Assembly (NCBI GenBank): GCA_022790905.1 | Contig: JAAVYC010000094.1 | Location: 1 to 10,260, forward strand | DNA: 10,260 bases | Direction: 5' to 3' | From: Lachnospiraceae bacterium | GTDB lineage: Bacteria > Bacillota > Clostridia > Lachnospirales > Lachnospiraceae | Part shown: positions 1 through 6,416 of the stretch, one piece after another | How positions within the stretch are numbered: position 1 is the stretch's first letter | How the letters are laid out: each line of letters begins with the position of its first letter | Made by a program: the position numbers and the translations under genes | The notes under the pieces: model-generated | The model's database searches: none | Told to the model about the DNA's origin: nothing | What the model saw: only the letters and a program-made list of their open reading frames with translations

Positions 1-94
1 TATTATAATATATCTTCGGCACGGGGTGAGAGTCGGAGATGTAGTAGAAACAATCATACAAATACAAAGAGGAGGTGCAATAAGTTATGATTAG
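1..94 (+). CDS. C-terminal tail of an unidentified upstream gene (partial, 5' end outside the window)
   Basis: One frame (codons from base 2) stays open from the window edge to a TAG at 92-94, while the other two forward frames stop almost at once. The roughly 30 visible residues begin with a hydrophobic run (IIIYL) followed by a charged and glycine-containing tail (RHGVRVGD ... GGAISYD). It would overlap the ATG of the following membrane protein by 8 bases, and the ribosome site of that gene (GAGGAGG, near 69-75) lies inside this frame, as in translationally coupled operon partners. An open run of 30 codons is not rare by chance, so the call rests mainly on the overlap and the otherwise absent spacer. 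Function cannot be judged; a second membrane subunit or an enzyme of the same operon are both possible. Confidence 0.4.
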   Translation, partial: IIIYLRHGVRVGDVVETIIQIQRGGAISYD

Positions 95-998
95 TATTCT
101 ATACGTAATTGCTGCTTTTGGAGGTGGCGCATTCGCCGCAGCTATCGGTGGTACACAGGCATTTATTTTTACCGGTATTTTCTCGATCGCTGGTGGAGCA
201 GCAGCTATGGCTGGTGCAACAGAGGCATCAGGTGTATTGTTGAACTACTTTGCATTCGGACCATTCTTCGGACCACATATCGCATTCGCAGCAGGTGCAG
301 CAGCATCCGCATATGCAAAGAAAAAAGGTCTTATGGAAAATGGTGCAGATTGTGCATATCAGACATGGTCTTTCAATGAACCAAGCGTATTGATCGTTGC
401 CGGTATCTTTGGTGTAATTGGTTGCTTAGTAAAAGAGTTGGTTATGGCAAATCTCTTCGCAGGAACCATTTCACCTCGTCTTGTAACAGACCTTCCAGGA
501 ATCACAGTATTCTTATCAGGTATTTTGGCTCGTCTGCTTTTTGGCGGAAAACTGAGAACAGGTACAGAGTACCTCAGCAAAGGTAAAGCTTTGGCAACAA
601 CCATTTTGATTGGTATTACATTCAGTATCATTACTGGCGGTTTTTATGTGGCAGCTGTAGCAGCAGATGTTCCAGTAGAAGCATTCGGTGGAAACTATCA
701 TGTAATCTGCTTCGGTATCGCTGCAATCGGTTTGACATTTGCAGTTTTGGGTCAGCCATTCTTTGGATGTCACCATATCTTAATCATCGCAGCAGAAGCT
801 GTAGTTCAGTGTTATAACACAACCGGAAATTTGTATCTTGCACTGGTTGTTTCCGTTGTATTCGGTACAATTTCAGCATTACTGTGTGACTTTGAGACAA
901 AATGGATCAACAGTGGAACAGATTCACATATTGACGGTCCTGCGTTTGCAATCTTAATTATGACATTCGTAGTTAACGCTTGCTTCCCAGTACTGTAA
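87..998 (+). CDS. Polytopic membrane protein, possible permease, family not identified
   Basis: A 303-residue, very hydrophobic protein rich in Gly and Ala. Likely membrane segments lie near residues 3-21, 25-42, 100-122, 137-153, 170-192, 204-222, 227-243, 248-266 and 284-301, so about eight or nine spans. The N-terminal third (FGGGAFAAAIGG, AGGAAAMAG) is typical of tightly packed transporter helices. Polar motifs that could line a substrate path are NEPS (97-100), GTISPRL (126-132), GQPFFGCHH (222-230) and DSHIDGP (279-285). The start is ATG 87 after GAGGAGG about 11 bases upstream, slightly long but with no better alternative. Codon choice is narrow (GCA, GGT, ATC, TTC dominate), which suggests high expression. 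It is the last gene of an operon entering from the left and is followed by a strong terminator. No nucleotide-binding motif or PTS phosphorylation motif is seen. A transporter role is inference, and its substrate is unknown. Confidence 0.75.
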   Translation: MISILYVIAAFGGGAFAAAIGGTQAFIFTGIFSIAGGAAAMAGATEASGVLLNYFAFGPFFGPHIAFAAGAAASAYAKKKGLMENGADCAYQTWSFNEPSVLIVAGIFGVIGCLVKELVMANLFAGTISPRLVTDLPGITVFLSGILARLLFGGKLRTGTEYLSKGKALATTILIGITFSIITGGFYVAAVAADVPVEAFGGNYHVICFGIAAIGLTFAVLGQPFFGCHHILIIAAEAVVQCYNTTGNLYLALVVSVVFGTISALLCDFETKWINSGTDSHIDGPAFAILIMTFVVNACFPVL

Positions 999-1047
999 GT
1001 AGGGATTGTTTGTAGAATATACATAACATAAATGTTTTCCCTAAGGG

Positions 1048-1083
1048 CACCCTCTCCAGGAATGGAGAGGGTGTTATTTTGTT
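1048..1083 (+). terminator. Rho-independent terminator of the membrane-protein operon
   Basis: A perfect 10-bp GC-rich stem (CACCCTCTCC at 1048-1057 with GGAGAGGGTG at 1064-1073) has a 6-base loop and is followed by the T-rich run TTATTTTGTT. It separates the membrane protein gene from nth. Confidence 0.9.
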
Positions 1084-1106
1084 CTATAGAATGAGAGGTA
1101 TAAAAA

Positions 1107-1751
1107 ATGACAAAAGAAGAACTTGCAGGAAAAATTATAGAACGTCTGAAAAAAGAATATCCTATGGCGGGCTGTACGCTTGATTATAATGAGGCCTGGA
1201 AATTATTGGTCAGTGTTCGTTTGGCGGCGCAATGTACAGATGCACGTGTAAATGTAGTCGTGGAAGATTTGTATGCAAAGTTTCCAGACGTAGAGGCTCT
1301 TGCAAAAGCGGAACCGGAAGAAATTGAGGCGATTGTGAGGCCTTGTGGTCTTGGAAAGAGCAAAGCGAGGGATATCAGTGCGTGTATGAGAATGTTGAAA
1401 GAGGAATACGACGGGAAAGTTCCAGAAGATTTCGATGCACTGTTGAAATTACCGGGGGTAGGACGAAAAAGTGCCAATTTGATTATGGGGGATGTATTTG
1501 GAAAACCGGCGATTGTGACAGATACACATTGTATCCGTTTGGTGAATCGCATGGGCTTAGTCGATGGAGTAAAAGAGCCGAAAAAAGTGGAAATGGCATT
1601 GTGGAAATTGATACCGCCGGAAGAGGGAAGTGATTTCTGTCATCGCCTTGTTTATCACGGACGAGATGTCTGTACAGCTCGAACAAAGCCACACTGTGCT
1701 GAATGTTGTGTTGCAGATTTATGCAAAAAAAATGGAGTGGTCCTCGATTGA
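1107..1751 (+). CDS. nth: Endonuclease III (DNA glycosylase / AP lyase)
   Basis: Base-excision repair enzyme that removes oxidised pyrimidines and cleaves the strand at the abasic site by beta-elimination. At 214 residues it matches the usual length of about 210. The helix-hairpin-helix LPGVGRK (115-121) supplies the catalytic lysine K121, and the catalytic aspartate is D139 in VTDTH. The C-terminus carries the iron-sulfur cluster cysteines C189, C197, C200 and C206. Their spacing is C-X7-C-X2-C-X5-C, one residue longer in the first gap than the C-X6-C-X2-C-X5-C of the E. coli enzyme, with an additional C201. ATG 1107 follows AGAGG at 1094-1098, 8 bases away. It lies between a terminator and a PLD-like gene and is probably housekeeping, with no functional link to the sugar-acid genes further right. 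Confidence 0.96.
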   Translation: MTKEELAGKIIERLKKEYPMAGCTLDYNEAWKLLVSVRLAAQCTDARVNVVVEDLYAKFPDVEALAKAEPEEIEAIVRPCGLGKSKARDISACMRMLKEEYDGKVPEDFDALLKLPGVGRKSANLIMGDVFGKPAIVTDTHCIRLVNRMGLVDGVKEPKKVEMALWKLIPPEEGSDFCHRLVYHGRDVCTARTKPHCAECCVADLCKKNGVVLD

Positions 1752-1779
1752 CATTGGAAGAGCAGTTCTGGAATATAAT
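1749..1779 (+). promoter_or_regulatory. Weak candidate promoter ahead of the PLD-like gene
   Basis: A perfect TATAAT (1774-1779) lies 22 bases before the ATG at 1802. The best -35 match, TTGACA, starts at 1748 and would leave a 20-base spacer, longer than the preferred 17, while TTGGAA leaves only 14. The gene may instead simply be read through from nth. Confidence 0.3.
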
Positions 1780-1801
1780 GTAAAAAAAGTGTGAAGGTAT
1801 T

Positions 1802-2374
1802 ATGCAAGACAGAGTTAAGAAATTAGAGGAGGGATTGCAGACGGCATTTGTCTGTTCCGATGTATATTCAGATCAGGAGTATCGTCCACAATTTCTTTTT
1901 AACGATGAAAAGGCAGAGTGCAGGGTCCTAGATACGATAAAGGAAGAATTACAAAATTGTGAGGAATTTTTTATCAGTTCTGCTTTTATTACAGAGGGAG
2001 GAATTTCTCTATTAATGGAAACTTTTCGAGAACTGGAAAAAAAGGGAGTACCGGGGAAAATATTGACAACCGATTACCAGGGAATTACTGAGAAGAAGGC
2101 GATACATAATCTTGCAGGATTAAAGAATATTGAATTGCGTGTCTATAAAGCGAAAGAGAATAAAACAGGGTTTCACACAAAAGGTTATGTATTCAAAAGA
2201 GACGGTCTCTACAGAATGATTTTAGGCAGCTCTAATATGACCAAACCGGCTTTAATCAGCAATAAAGAATGGAATATCAAATTTGTTTCTACAAAACAGG
2301 GAGAAATCGTAAGAAAAGTAAAAGAGGAATTCGATAAAATGTGGAATTCCATTGTATATACAATATCAGATTAG
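1802..2374 (+). CDS. Phospholipase-D-like domain protein, resembling the N-terminal part of a DUF3427-type helicase
   Basis: A 190-residue soluble protein with one PLD-type active-site half: FHTKGYVF (124-131, with H125 and K127 of the HxK motif) and GSSNMT (142-147), followed by NKEWN (154-158). The Asp of the full HxK(x)4D signature is not at the canonical place (K132 stands there and D134 is nearby). From my knowledge of the family, this arrangement with the starting MQDRVKKLEEGL and an ILTTDY strand (87-92) matches the N-terminal PLD domain of bacterial DEAD/DEAH helicases with a C-terminal DUF3427, which are about 900-1000 residues long. Here the similarity ends at VKEEFDKMWNS (173-183), just after the PLD domain, and a terminator follows 17 bases later. 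It may be a truncated relic or a compact free-standing nuclease-like protein; the clean reading frame permits the latter. The ribosome site (GAAGG) is weak. Confidence 0.8.
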   Translation: MQDRVKKLEEGLQTAFVCSDVYSDQEYRPQFLFNDEKAECRVLDTIKEELQNCEEFFISSAFITEGGISLLMETFRELEKKGVPGKILTTDYQGITEKKAIHNLAGLKNIELRVYKAKENKTGFHTKGYVFKRDGLYRMILGSSNMTKPALISNKEWNIKFVSTKQGEIVRKVKEEFDKMWNSIVYTISD

Positions 2375-2390
2375 CAATCAATAGCGTTGT

Positions 2391-2435
2391 AAAAGTGTTT
2401 CACCGTAAGTAATCGGGAGAAGCACTTTTGTTTTG
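2391..2435 (+). terminator. Rho-independent terminator after the PLD-like gene
   Basis: An 11-bp stem (2391-2401 with 2419-2429, one U-G pair) extends into an inner CCG/CGG pairing and is followed by GTTTTG. It isolates the left part from the catabolic unit that begins at the promoter 20 bases further on. Confidence 0.8.
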
Positions 2436-2454
2436 AGAAAATAGAAAGAATGAC

Positions 2455-2483
2455 TTGACCGATATACCGGTATATCGTATAAT
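2455..2483 (+). promoter_or_regulatory. Sigma-A promoter of the garR unit
   Basis: TTGACC (2455-2460), an exact 17-base spacer and a perfect TATAAT (2478-2483). Transcription would start near 2490, leaving a leader of about 55 bases before garR. The quality of the match predicts strong expression unless repressed. Confidence 0.9.
2460..2477. promoter_or_regulatory. Perfect 18-bp palindromic operator inside the garR promoter spacer
   Basis: CGATATACCGGTATATCG reads identically on both strands and fills the gap between the -35 and -10 boxes. A protein bound here would block RNA polymerase, so this is very probably a repressor operator. The obvious local candidate is the FadR-subfamily GntR protein encoded at 5693-6364, since that class binds short perfect palindromes. 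The pairing is inference. Confidence 0.8.
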
Positions 2484-2502
2484 AGATTTATCAAGAAAGA
2501 AG

Positions 2503-2534
2503 GAAATTGGAAGAATGAAATTGGAAGAATGAAA
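2503..2534 (+). repeat. 14-bp tandem duplication in the garR leader
   Basis: GAAATTGGAAGAAT occurs at 2503-2516 and again directly at 2517-2530, followed by four more matching bases (GAAA). It lies in the untranslated leader just before the garR ribosome site. It also creates two tiny frames, ATG 2515 (MKLEE) and ATG 2529 (MKGVSI), the second of which ends in a TGA at 2547-2549 that overlaps the garR ATG. Whether these are translated is unknown. Confidence 0.85.
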
Positions 2535-2545
2535 GGAGTGTCAAT

Positions 2546-3439
2546 ATGAGTAAGGTCGGTTTTATTGGTCTAGGTATTATGGGAAAACCTATGGCAAAAA
2601 ATCTGTTGAAAGCAAATGTTGATTTGCTGGTATGTGATTTGAATAAAGAGGCTGTAGAGGAAGTAAAAGCTGCAGGAGCGTCTGTGGGAACTTATGAGGA
2701 GATCGGAGCACAGTGTGATACAGTTTTTTTAATTCTCCCAAATGGTGATATTTCAAAAGATGTTTTATTTGGAGAGGGTGGCGTAGCAAAGACTTTGAGC
2801 GCAGGAAAAGTTGTCTGTGATATGAGTTCTGTGACACCTGTGGAATCCAAAGAGTGTTATGAGGGACTTGCAAAGATCGGAGTTGGTTTTATTGATTCTC
2901 CTGTATCGGGTGGAGAACCTGGTGCAATCAATGGAACATTGGCGTTTATGGCGGGTGGAGACCAGAAAGATTTTGATAAACTGATGCCGTATTTTGATAT
3001 TATGGGATCTTCCGCAGTATTGATTGGAGACAGTGGAAGCGGTTCTGTGACAAAGCTCGCAAATCAGATTATTGTAAATAATACAATTGCGATTGTATCA
3101 GAAGCATTTGTATTGGCTTCTAAAGCAGGAGCTGATCCGGTAAAAGTGTATAATGCAATACGTGGCGGACTTGCCGGAAGTGCAGTATTAGACGCAAAGA
3201 TTCCTATGATCGTAGAACGTAACTTTGTTCCGGGAGGAAAGATTTCTATTAATCATAAAGATATTAAAAATGTTGTGAATACGGCCCATGCACTAGATGT
3301 CCCGATTCCATACTCTGCTCAGTTATATGAAATTTTACAGACCTTAAAGATTCACGGTCACATGAATGACGATCACGGTGGAATTGTGCAATATTTTGAG
3401 GGACTGGCAGATGTTCAGGTAAAAAAGGTAGAGGACTAA
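2546..3439 (+). CDS. garR: 2-hydroxy-3-oxopropionate (tartronate semialdehyde) reductase
   Basis: Cytosolic beta-hydroxyacid dehydrogenase that reduces tartronate semialdehyde to D-glycerate. At 297 residues it has the family length. The Rossmann motif GLGIMG (8-13) starts the NAD(P)-binding domain, and D31 at the end of the second strand suggests NADH preference. DSPVSGGEPGAINGTL (117-132) is the substrate-binding signature, K170 in VTKLANQ is the catalytic lysine, and INHKDIKN (235-242) is the conserved C-terminal segment. The stretch AIRGGLAGSAVLDAK (204-218) is almost the same as I recall for E. coli GarR, which favours GarR over the related L-threonate dehydrogenase LtnD or 3-hydroxyisobutyrate dehydrogenase. 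ATG 2546 has AAGGAG 7 bases upstream. It is the first gene of the unit behind the palindrome-containing promoter. The glycerate 2-kinase that would take its product is encoded on the opposite strand at 7385-8530. Confidence 0.87.
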   Translation: MSKVGFIGLGIMGKPMAKNLLKANVDLLVCDLNKEAVEEVKAAGASVGTYEEIGAQCDTVFLILPNGDISKDVLFGEGGVAKTLSAGKVVCDMSSVTPVESKECYEGLAKIGVGFIDSPVSGGEPGAINGTLAFMAGGDQKDFDKLMPYFDIMGSSAVLIGDSGSGSVTKLANQIIVNNTIAIVSEAFVLASKAGADPVKVYNAIRGGLAGSAVLDAKIPMIVERNFVPGGKISINHKDIKNVVNTAHALDVPIPYSAQLYEILQTLKIHGHMNDDHGGIVQYFEGLADVQVKKVED

Positions 3440-3453
3440 GCGAGGAGGATATG

Positions 3454-4875
3454 ATGGCATTAAAAGTTGATGTACTTGCATCTTATGCGCCAATAGATGA
3501 AGCAGCGGTGGATGCTCTGCTGACAAAGGAAATTGAAAATAACAATAAAAAAATTGTTGTATTAGATGATGATCCAACAGGAGTACAGACTGTTCACGAT
3601 GTTTCTGTTTATACGAATTGGTCAAAAGACAGTATTAGAAAAGGATTCGACGAAGAGAATAAGTTGTTCTATATTATGACGAATTCTAGAGGTTTTACGT
3701 CAGCGCAGACAGAAAAAGCGCATAAAGAAATTGCAGCTGCAGTGGATGAGGTGGCAAAAGAGACCGGAAAAGAGTACATTTTTATCAGTAGAAGTGATTC
3801 CACTCTTCGCGGTCACTATCCGTTAGAGACCATCGTATTAAAAGAAGCCTATGAAAAGAATACCGGCAAAAAGATCGATGGTGAGATTCTCTGTCCATTT
3901 TTTAAAGAGGGCGGTCGTTTTACAATAGACGATGTGCACTATGTAAAAGATGGTGAGGAATTGATTCCAGCGGCAGAGACAGAGTTTGCAAAAGATAAAA
4001 CCTTTGGTTATACTTCCTCGAATATGAAAGAGTATGTGGAAGAGAAGACAAAGGGAGCTTATAAAAAAGAGAATGTAACGACAATCTCATTGGAAGATAT
4101 CCATGCGATGAATTATGATAAAATCGAAGAACAACTCATGGGAGTCAATGATTTTAACAAGATTGCTGTCAATGCAATCGACTATGTAGATCTGAAAGTA
4201 TTCTGTGTCGCATTATTTAGAGCAATGGCAAAAGGCAAGACTTTTATGTTCCGTACAGCAGCTGCTATTGTAAAGGTAATGGGTGGTGTGACAGATCAGC
4301 CATTGTTGAGTAGAGAGCAAATGGTGGTCAAAGAGACGACAAATGGCGGTATCATTGTTGTAGGTTCTCATACGGAAAAAACAACAAAACAGGTAGAGAT
4401 GTTAAAAGAGAATCCAAATATTGCATTTGTGGAATTGGATGCTACCCTTGTAAAAGATGAAGCTGCATTTAAAAAGGAAGTGGAGCGTTGTCTTGCACTG
4501 GAGGAAGAATATTTGAAGGCTGGTACAACTGTATGTGTTTATACAACAAGAGCCTTGATCACTGCAGACACTGGGGATAAAGAGGATGATTTGCGTCTCG
4601 CAGTTAAGATCTCCGATGCGGTACAGTCTTTGGTTGGAAGATTATCCATTGTTCCAAGTTTTGTCATTGCAAAAGGTGGTATCACTTCTTCTGATGTGGG
4701 AACGAAAGCACTTGCAGTACAAAAAGCGAATGTACTCGGTCAAATTAAGCCGGGAATTCCTGTATGGCAGACTGGTGAGGAGAGTAAATTCCCGTTAACT
4801 CCGTACGTAATATTCCCGGGAAATGTTGGGGAAGTCAGCACACTGAAAGAAGCAGCAGAGATTTTAATGCAGTAG
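3454..4875 (+). CDS. Four-carbon acid sugar kinase family protein (DUF1537)
   Basis: Family of ATP-dependent kinases that phosphorylate tetronates or 3-oxo-tetronates (OtnK, DtnK, LtnK types). Numbering from the ATG at 3451, the N-terminal substrate domain shows DDDPTG (39-44) and SRSDSTLRGHYP (113-124). The C-terminal nucleotide domain shows GSHTEKT (305-311), AKGGITSSD (407-415) and FPGNVGE (455-461), the last taking the place of the phosphate-binding glycine loop. The protein is about 473 residues, at the long end of the family. Two ATGs are adjacent; GAGGAGG at 3442-3448 leaves 2 bases to ATG 3451 but 5 to ATG 3454, so 3454 is preferred. It follows garR by 14 bases and is surely cotranscribed. 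The true substrate cannot be read from sequence. Its usual partners (OtnC aldolase, OtnI isomerase, PdxA2) are absent from this window. Confidence 0.88.
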   Translation: MALKVDVLASYAPIDEAAVDALLTKEIENNNKKIVVLDDDPTGVQTVHDVSVYTNWSKDSIRKGFDEENKLFYIMTNSRGFTSAQTEKAHKEIAAAVDEVAKETGKEYIFISRSDSTLRGHYPLETIVLKEAYEKNTGKKIDGEILCPFFKEGGRFTIDDVHYVKDGEELIPAAETEFAKDKTFGYTSSNMKEYVEEKTKGAYKKENVTTISLEDIHAMNYDKIEEQLMGVNDFNKIAVNAIDYVDLKVFCVALFRAMAKGKTFMFRTAAAIVKVMGGVTDQPLLSREQMVVKETTNGGIIVVGSHTEKTTKQVEMLKENPNIAFVELDATLVKDEAAFKKEVERCLALEEEYLKAGTTVCVYTTRALITADTGDKEDDLRLAVKISDAVQSLVGRLSIVPSFVIAKGGITSSDVGTKALAVQKANVLGQIKPGIPVWQTGEESKFPLTPYVIFPGNVGEVSTLKEAAEILMQ

Positions 4876-4894
4876 TACATAAAAAGAAATAGAG

Positions 4895-4916
4895 ACCATT
4901 TAGAAAAGTGGTTTTT
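4895..4916 (+). terminator. Weak hairpin with T run between the kinase and cyclase genes
   Basis: ACCATTT (4895-4901) pairs with AAGTGGT (4906-4912), 7 bp including one U-G pair and a 4-base loop, followed by TTTT. It is short and not GC-rich, so it may give only partial termination or stabilise an mRNA end within the operon. No convincing promoter was found between it and the cyclase gene. Confidence 0.4.
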
Positions 4917-4959
4917 ATGATAGAAGGTATTATCACTATATAAAAAGGAGGAAATTATT

Positions 4960-5649
4960 ATGTTTATGTTTTTATCACATCCATTAGATCCAGAAGGATA
5001 TGCGTGGCCAGGAGAACCAGTAGTAAAAGTAACACAGTGCACAGACGTATCTGATGATTGTCCATTTTGCAGTTTTATGTCAGAAGTTCCAAACCACTGT
5101 GGTACACATATGGATGCACCACGTCATTTCGTAAAAGATGGTTTAGATATCAATCAGCTTTCTATTGACTATTTCTGCCATACAGAAGTAGCTCTTTTAG
5201 AGATTCCAAAAGGACCAGCAGAGGGAATCTATAAAGAAGATTTAGAGCCATATGCAGACGTATTATCAAAAGTATCATTTGCATTGATTCGTACAGGTAT
5301 GGAGCAGTATCGTGATACGAACCAGAATCTGTATCAGAATGAGGGCGCATACATAGCACCGAGTGCAGGAGATTATCTGTCAGAGAATTTCCCAAATTTA
5401 AAGGGTATCGGAATGGACTTCCTTGCAATTGGATCCGCTTCCTCGAAATGTCCAGAAGGTGAATTGCCACCAGATTGCCATAGACATATCCTTGGATATT
5501 ATTCTGGAAAATTCGTTACAGGTGTAGAAGATATGCATTTATCAGAGATTCCGAAGGGAGCCAAAATCAAGAGATTCTTCAATGCTCCGCTTAGAATTAA
5601 AGGTTTAGATTCCAGCCAGGTAACATGTATCGCTGAGATCGAGGATTAA
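4960..5649 (+). CDS. Cyclase family protein (kynurenine-formamidase-like metal-dependent hydrolase)
   Basis: A 229-residue protein of the PF04199 fold, which includes kynurenine formamidase KynB and various amide or lactone hydrolases. The metal-binding signature is complete: H46-C-G-T-H50-M-D52-A-P-R-H56. Later conserved parts are KGIGMDFLAIGS (148-159), HRHILGY (174-180) and the C-terminal GVEDMHLSEIP (188-198). Cysteines at 27, 34 and 37 (CPFC at 34-37) near the active-site segment are unusual for the family as I know it and might bind a second metal. ATG 4960 follows AAGGAGG at 4945-4951 with 8 bases between; ATG 4966 is a less likely start. Narrow codon choice suggests high expression. 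No tryptophan-degradation genes are nearby, so a kynurenine role is unlikely. Hydrolysis of a lactone, ester or amide feeding the garR pathway is a guess from context. Confidence 0.82.
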   Translation: MFMFLSHPLDPEGYAWPGEPVVKVTQCTDVSDDCPFCSFMSEVPNHCGTHMDAPRHFVKDGLDINQLSIDYFCHTEVALLEIPKGPAEGIYKEDLEPYADVLSKVSFALIRTGMEQYRDTNQNLYQNEGAYIAPSAGDYLSENFPNLKGIGMDFLAIGSASSKCPEGELPPDCHRHILGYYSGKFVTGVEDMHLSEIPKGAKIKRFFNAPLRIKGLDSSQVTCIAEIED

Positions 5650-5656
5650 TAGAAAG

Positions 5657-5694
5657 AAAAAATACATCTCCGTAATACGGGGATGTATTTTTTT
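5657..5694. terminator. Bidirectional terminator between the converging units
   Basis: A 16-bp stem (5657-5672 with 5678-5693, one U-G pair, loop TAATA) is flanked by A runs on the left and T runs on the right, so it can work for both strands. It overlaps the stop codon of the gntR gene at 5693-5695 and closes the + strand catabolic unit. Confidence 0.92.
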
Positions 5695-6364
5695 AGTTTT
5701 TTTCTCGTTTGGCGAGTATTTGTAAGTTAATATCTTGAGCTGTTGTGAGATGATGTTCAATCAGACTCTCTAAATCTTGAAGATCACGGCTTTTTACAAT
5801 ATCTAAAAGAGTTAAATGTTCTGTGATCGTATCTTCCATTCTACCTTTTCGGGAAAAGGAAGTCACATTTAACCAAAAAATCCGATACATAAAACGCCGA
5901 TAGATCTCAAGCATAGACTCATTGCCAACGTACTGTACAATACTTCGATGAAATTCATAATCTTTTCTTCCGAAATCTTCGTTAGAGTGAGTAGAGTTGA
6001 GAATTTCTTTTTGCTTTTCTACTTTTTTTAACAATTTGACGTAATATTTCTGCGCACGGGCGGTATCAAAGTGGAAAGAGAGTTGTTTAAAACAATACAG
6101 TTCAATGGCGTTTCTGATCTGATAGGTCTCTATAATATCCTCCGTAGTCATGGTGTGCAGCGCAAATCCCTTGCTTGGATACATGTCGATATAGCGTTCT
6201 TGCTCTAAACGTAATACGGCATCTCGAAAAGGAGTTCTTGAAACACCGGCTTCTTTCGCCATCTGGTTCAAAGAATATATTTTACCGTATTTTAATTGAC
6301 CTTTTTTGATTAGATCAATGAGATAGTCATAGGCCTGTACCTGGAGTAGTTGTGATTCTTTCAT
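5693..6364 (-). CDS. GntR-family transcriptional regulator, FadR subfamily (FCD domain)
   Basis: DNA-binding regulator of 223 residues, the normal length for the class. The N-terminal winged helix-turn-helix covers about residues 8-70, with recognition-helix region SLNQMAKEAGVSRTPFRDAV (31-50) and the wing YPSKGF (62-67). The C-terminal all-helical FCD ligand domain has the metal-type ligand pattern D135-X3-H139, H183 and H205, so it probably senses a carboxylate bound to a metal. The ATG at 6364 is preceded by GAGGGG about 6 bases away. It has its own promoter and lies convergent to the garR unit, whose promoter contains a perfect palindrome suited to a dimeric GntR repressor. That makes it the likely local repressor; the effector could be an intermediate of the pathway. 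Confidence 0.93.
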   Translation of the reverse strand: MKESQLLQVQAYDYLIDLIKKGQLKYGKIYSLNQMAKEAGVSRTPFRDAVLRLEQERYIDMYPSKGFALHTMTTEDIIETYQIRNAIELYCFKQLSFHFDTARAQKYYVKLLKKVEKQKEILNSTHSNEDFGRKDYEFHRSIVQYVGNESMLEIYRRFMYRIFWLNVTSFSRKGRMEDTITEHLTLLDIVKSRDLQDLESLIEHHLTTAQDINLQILAKREKN

Positions 6365-6390
6365 GCGCTTCCCCTCTGTTTTTGTTAAAA

Positions 6391-6416
6391 TTTATCATAA
6401 TCAATTTTATCATAAA
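6391..6416. promoter_or_regulatory. Repeated TTATCATAA half-palindromes at the gntR promoter, candidate operators
   Basis: TTTATCATAA occurs at 6391-6400 and 6406-6415, 15 bases apart. Each copy is itself nearly palindromic (TTAT-C-ATAA; the second extends to the 11-bp TTTATCATAAA). One overlaps the -10 box and the other the likely start site, a suitable place for autoregulation. It differs from the palindrome at 2460-2477, so it may belong to a different regulator, or it may just be A+T-rich promoter sequence. Confidence 0.45.

Noticed and set aside
170..177. TACCGGTA, sharing the core of the operator palindrome at 2460-2477
   Set aside because: It lies in the middle of the membrane protein coding sequence, the flanks do not continue the palindrome, and no promoter is near.
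516..776. Reverse-strand cysteine-containing frame opposite the membrane protein gene
   Set aside because: It is antisense to a strongly coding frame, has no ribosome site, and is explained by the codon pattern of the real gene.
999..1047. TTGTTT - 17 - TAAATG as a promoter for nth
   Set aside because: The match is weak and a strong terminator lies between it and nth, so it is unlikely to serve that gene.
1184..1552. 122-codon reverse frame opposite nth
   Set aside because: It lies entirely inside nth, whose catalytic and cluster residues are intact, and its translation has no recognisable motif.
2546..3439. Reading the dehydrogenase as L-threonate dehydrogenase (LtnD) because it neighbours a DUF1537 kinase
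   Set aside because: Its motifs (AIRGGLAGSAVLDAK, DSPVSGGEPGAINGTL) match GarR more closely. LtnD activity is not excluded but is second choice.
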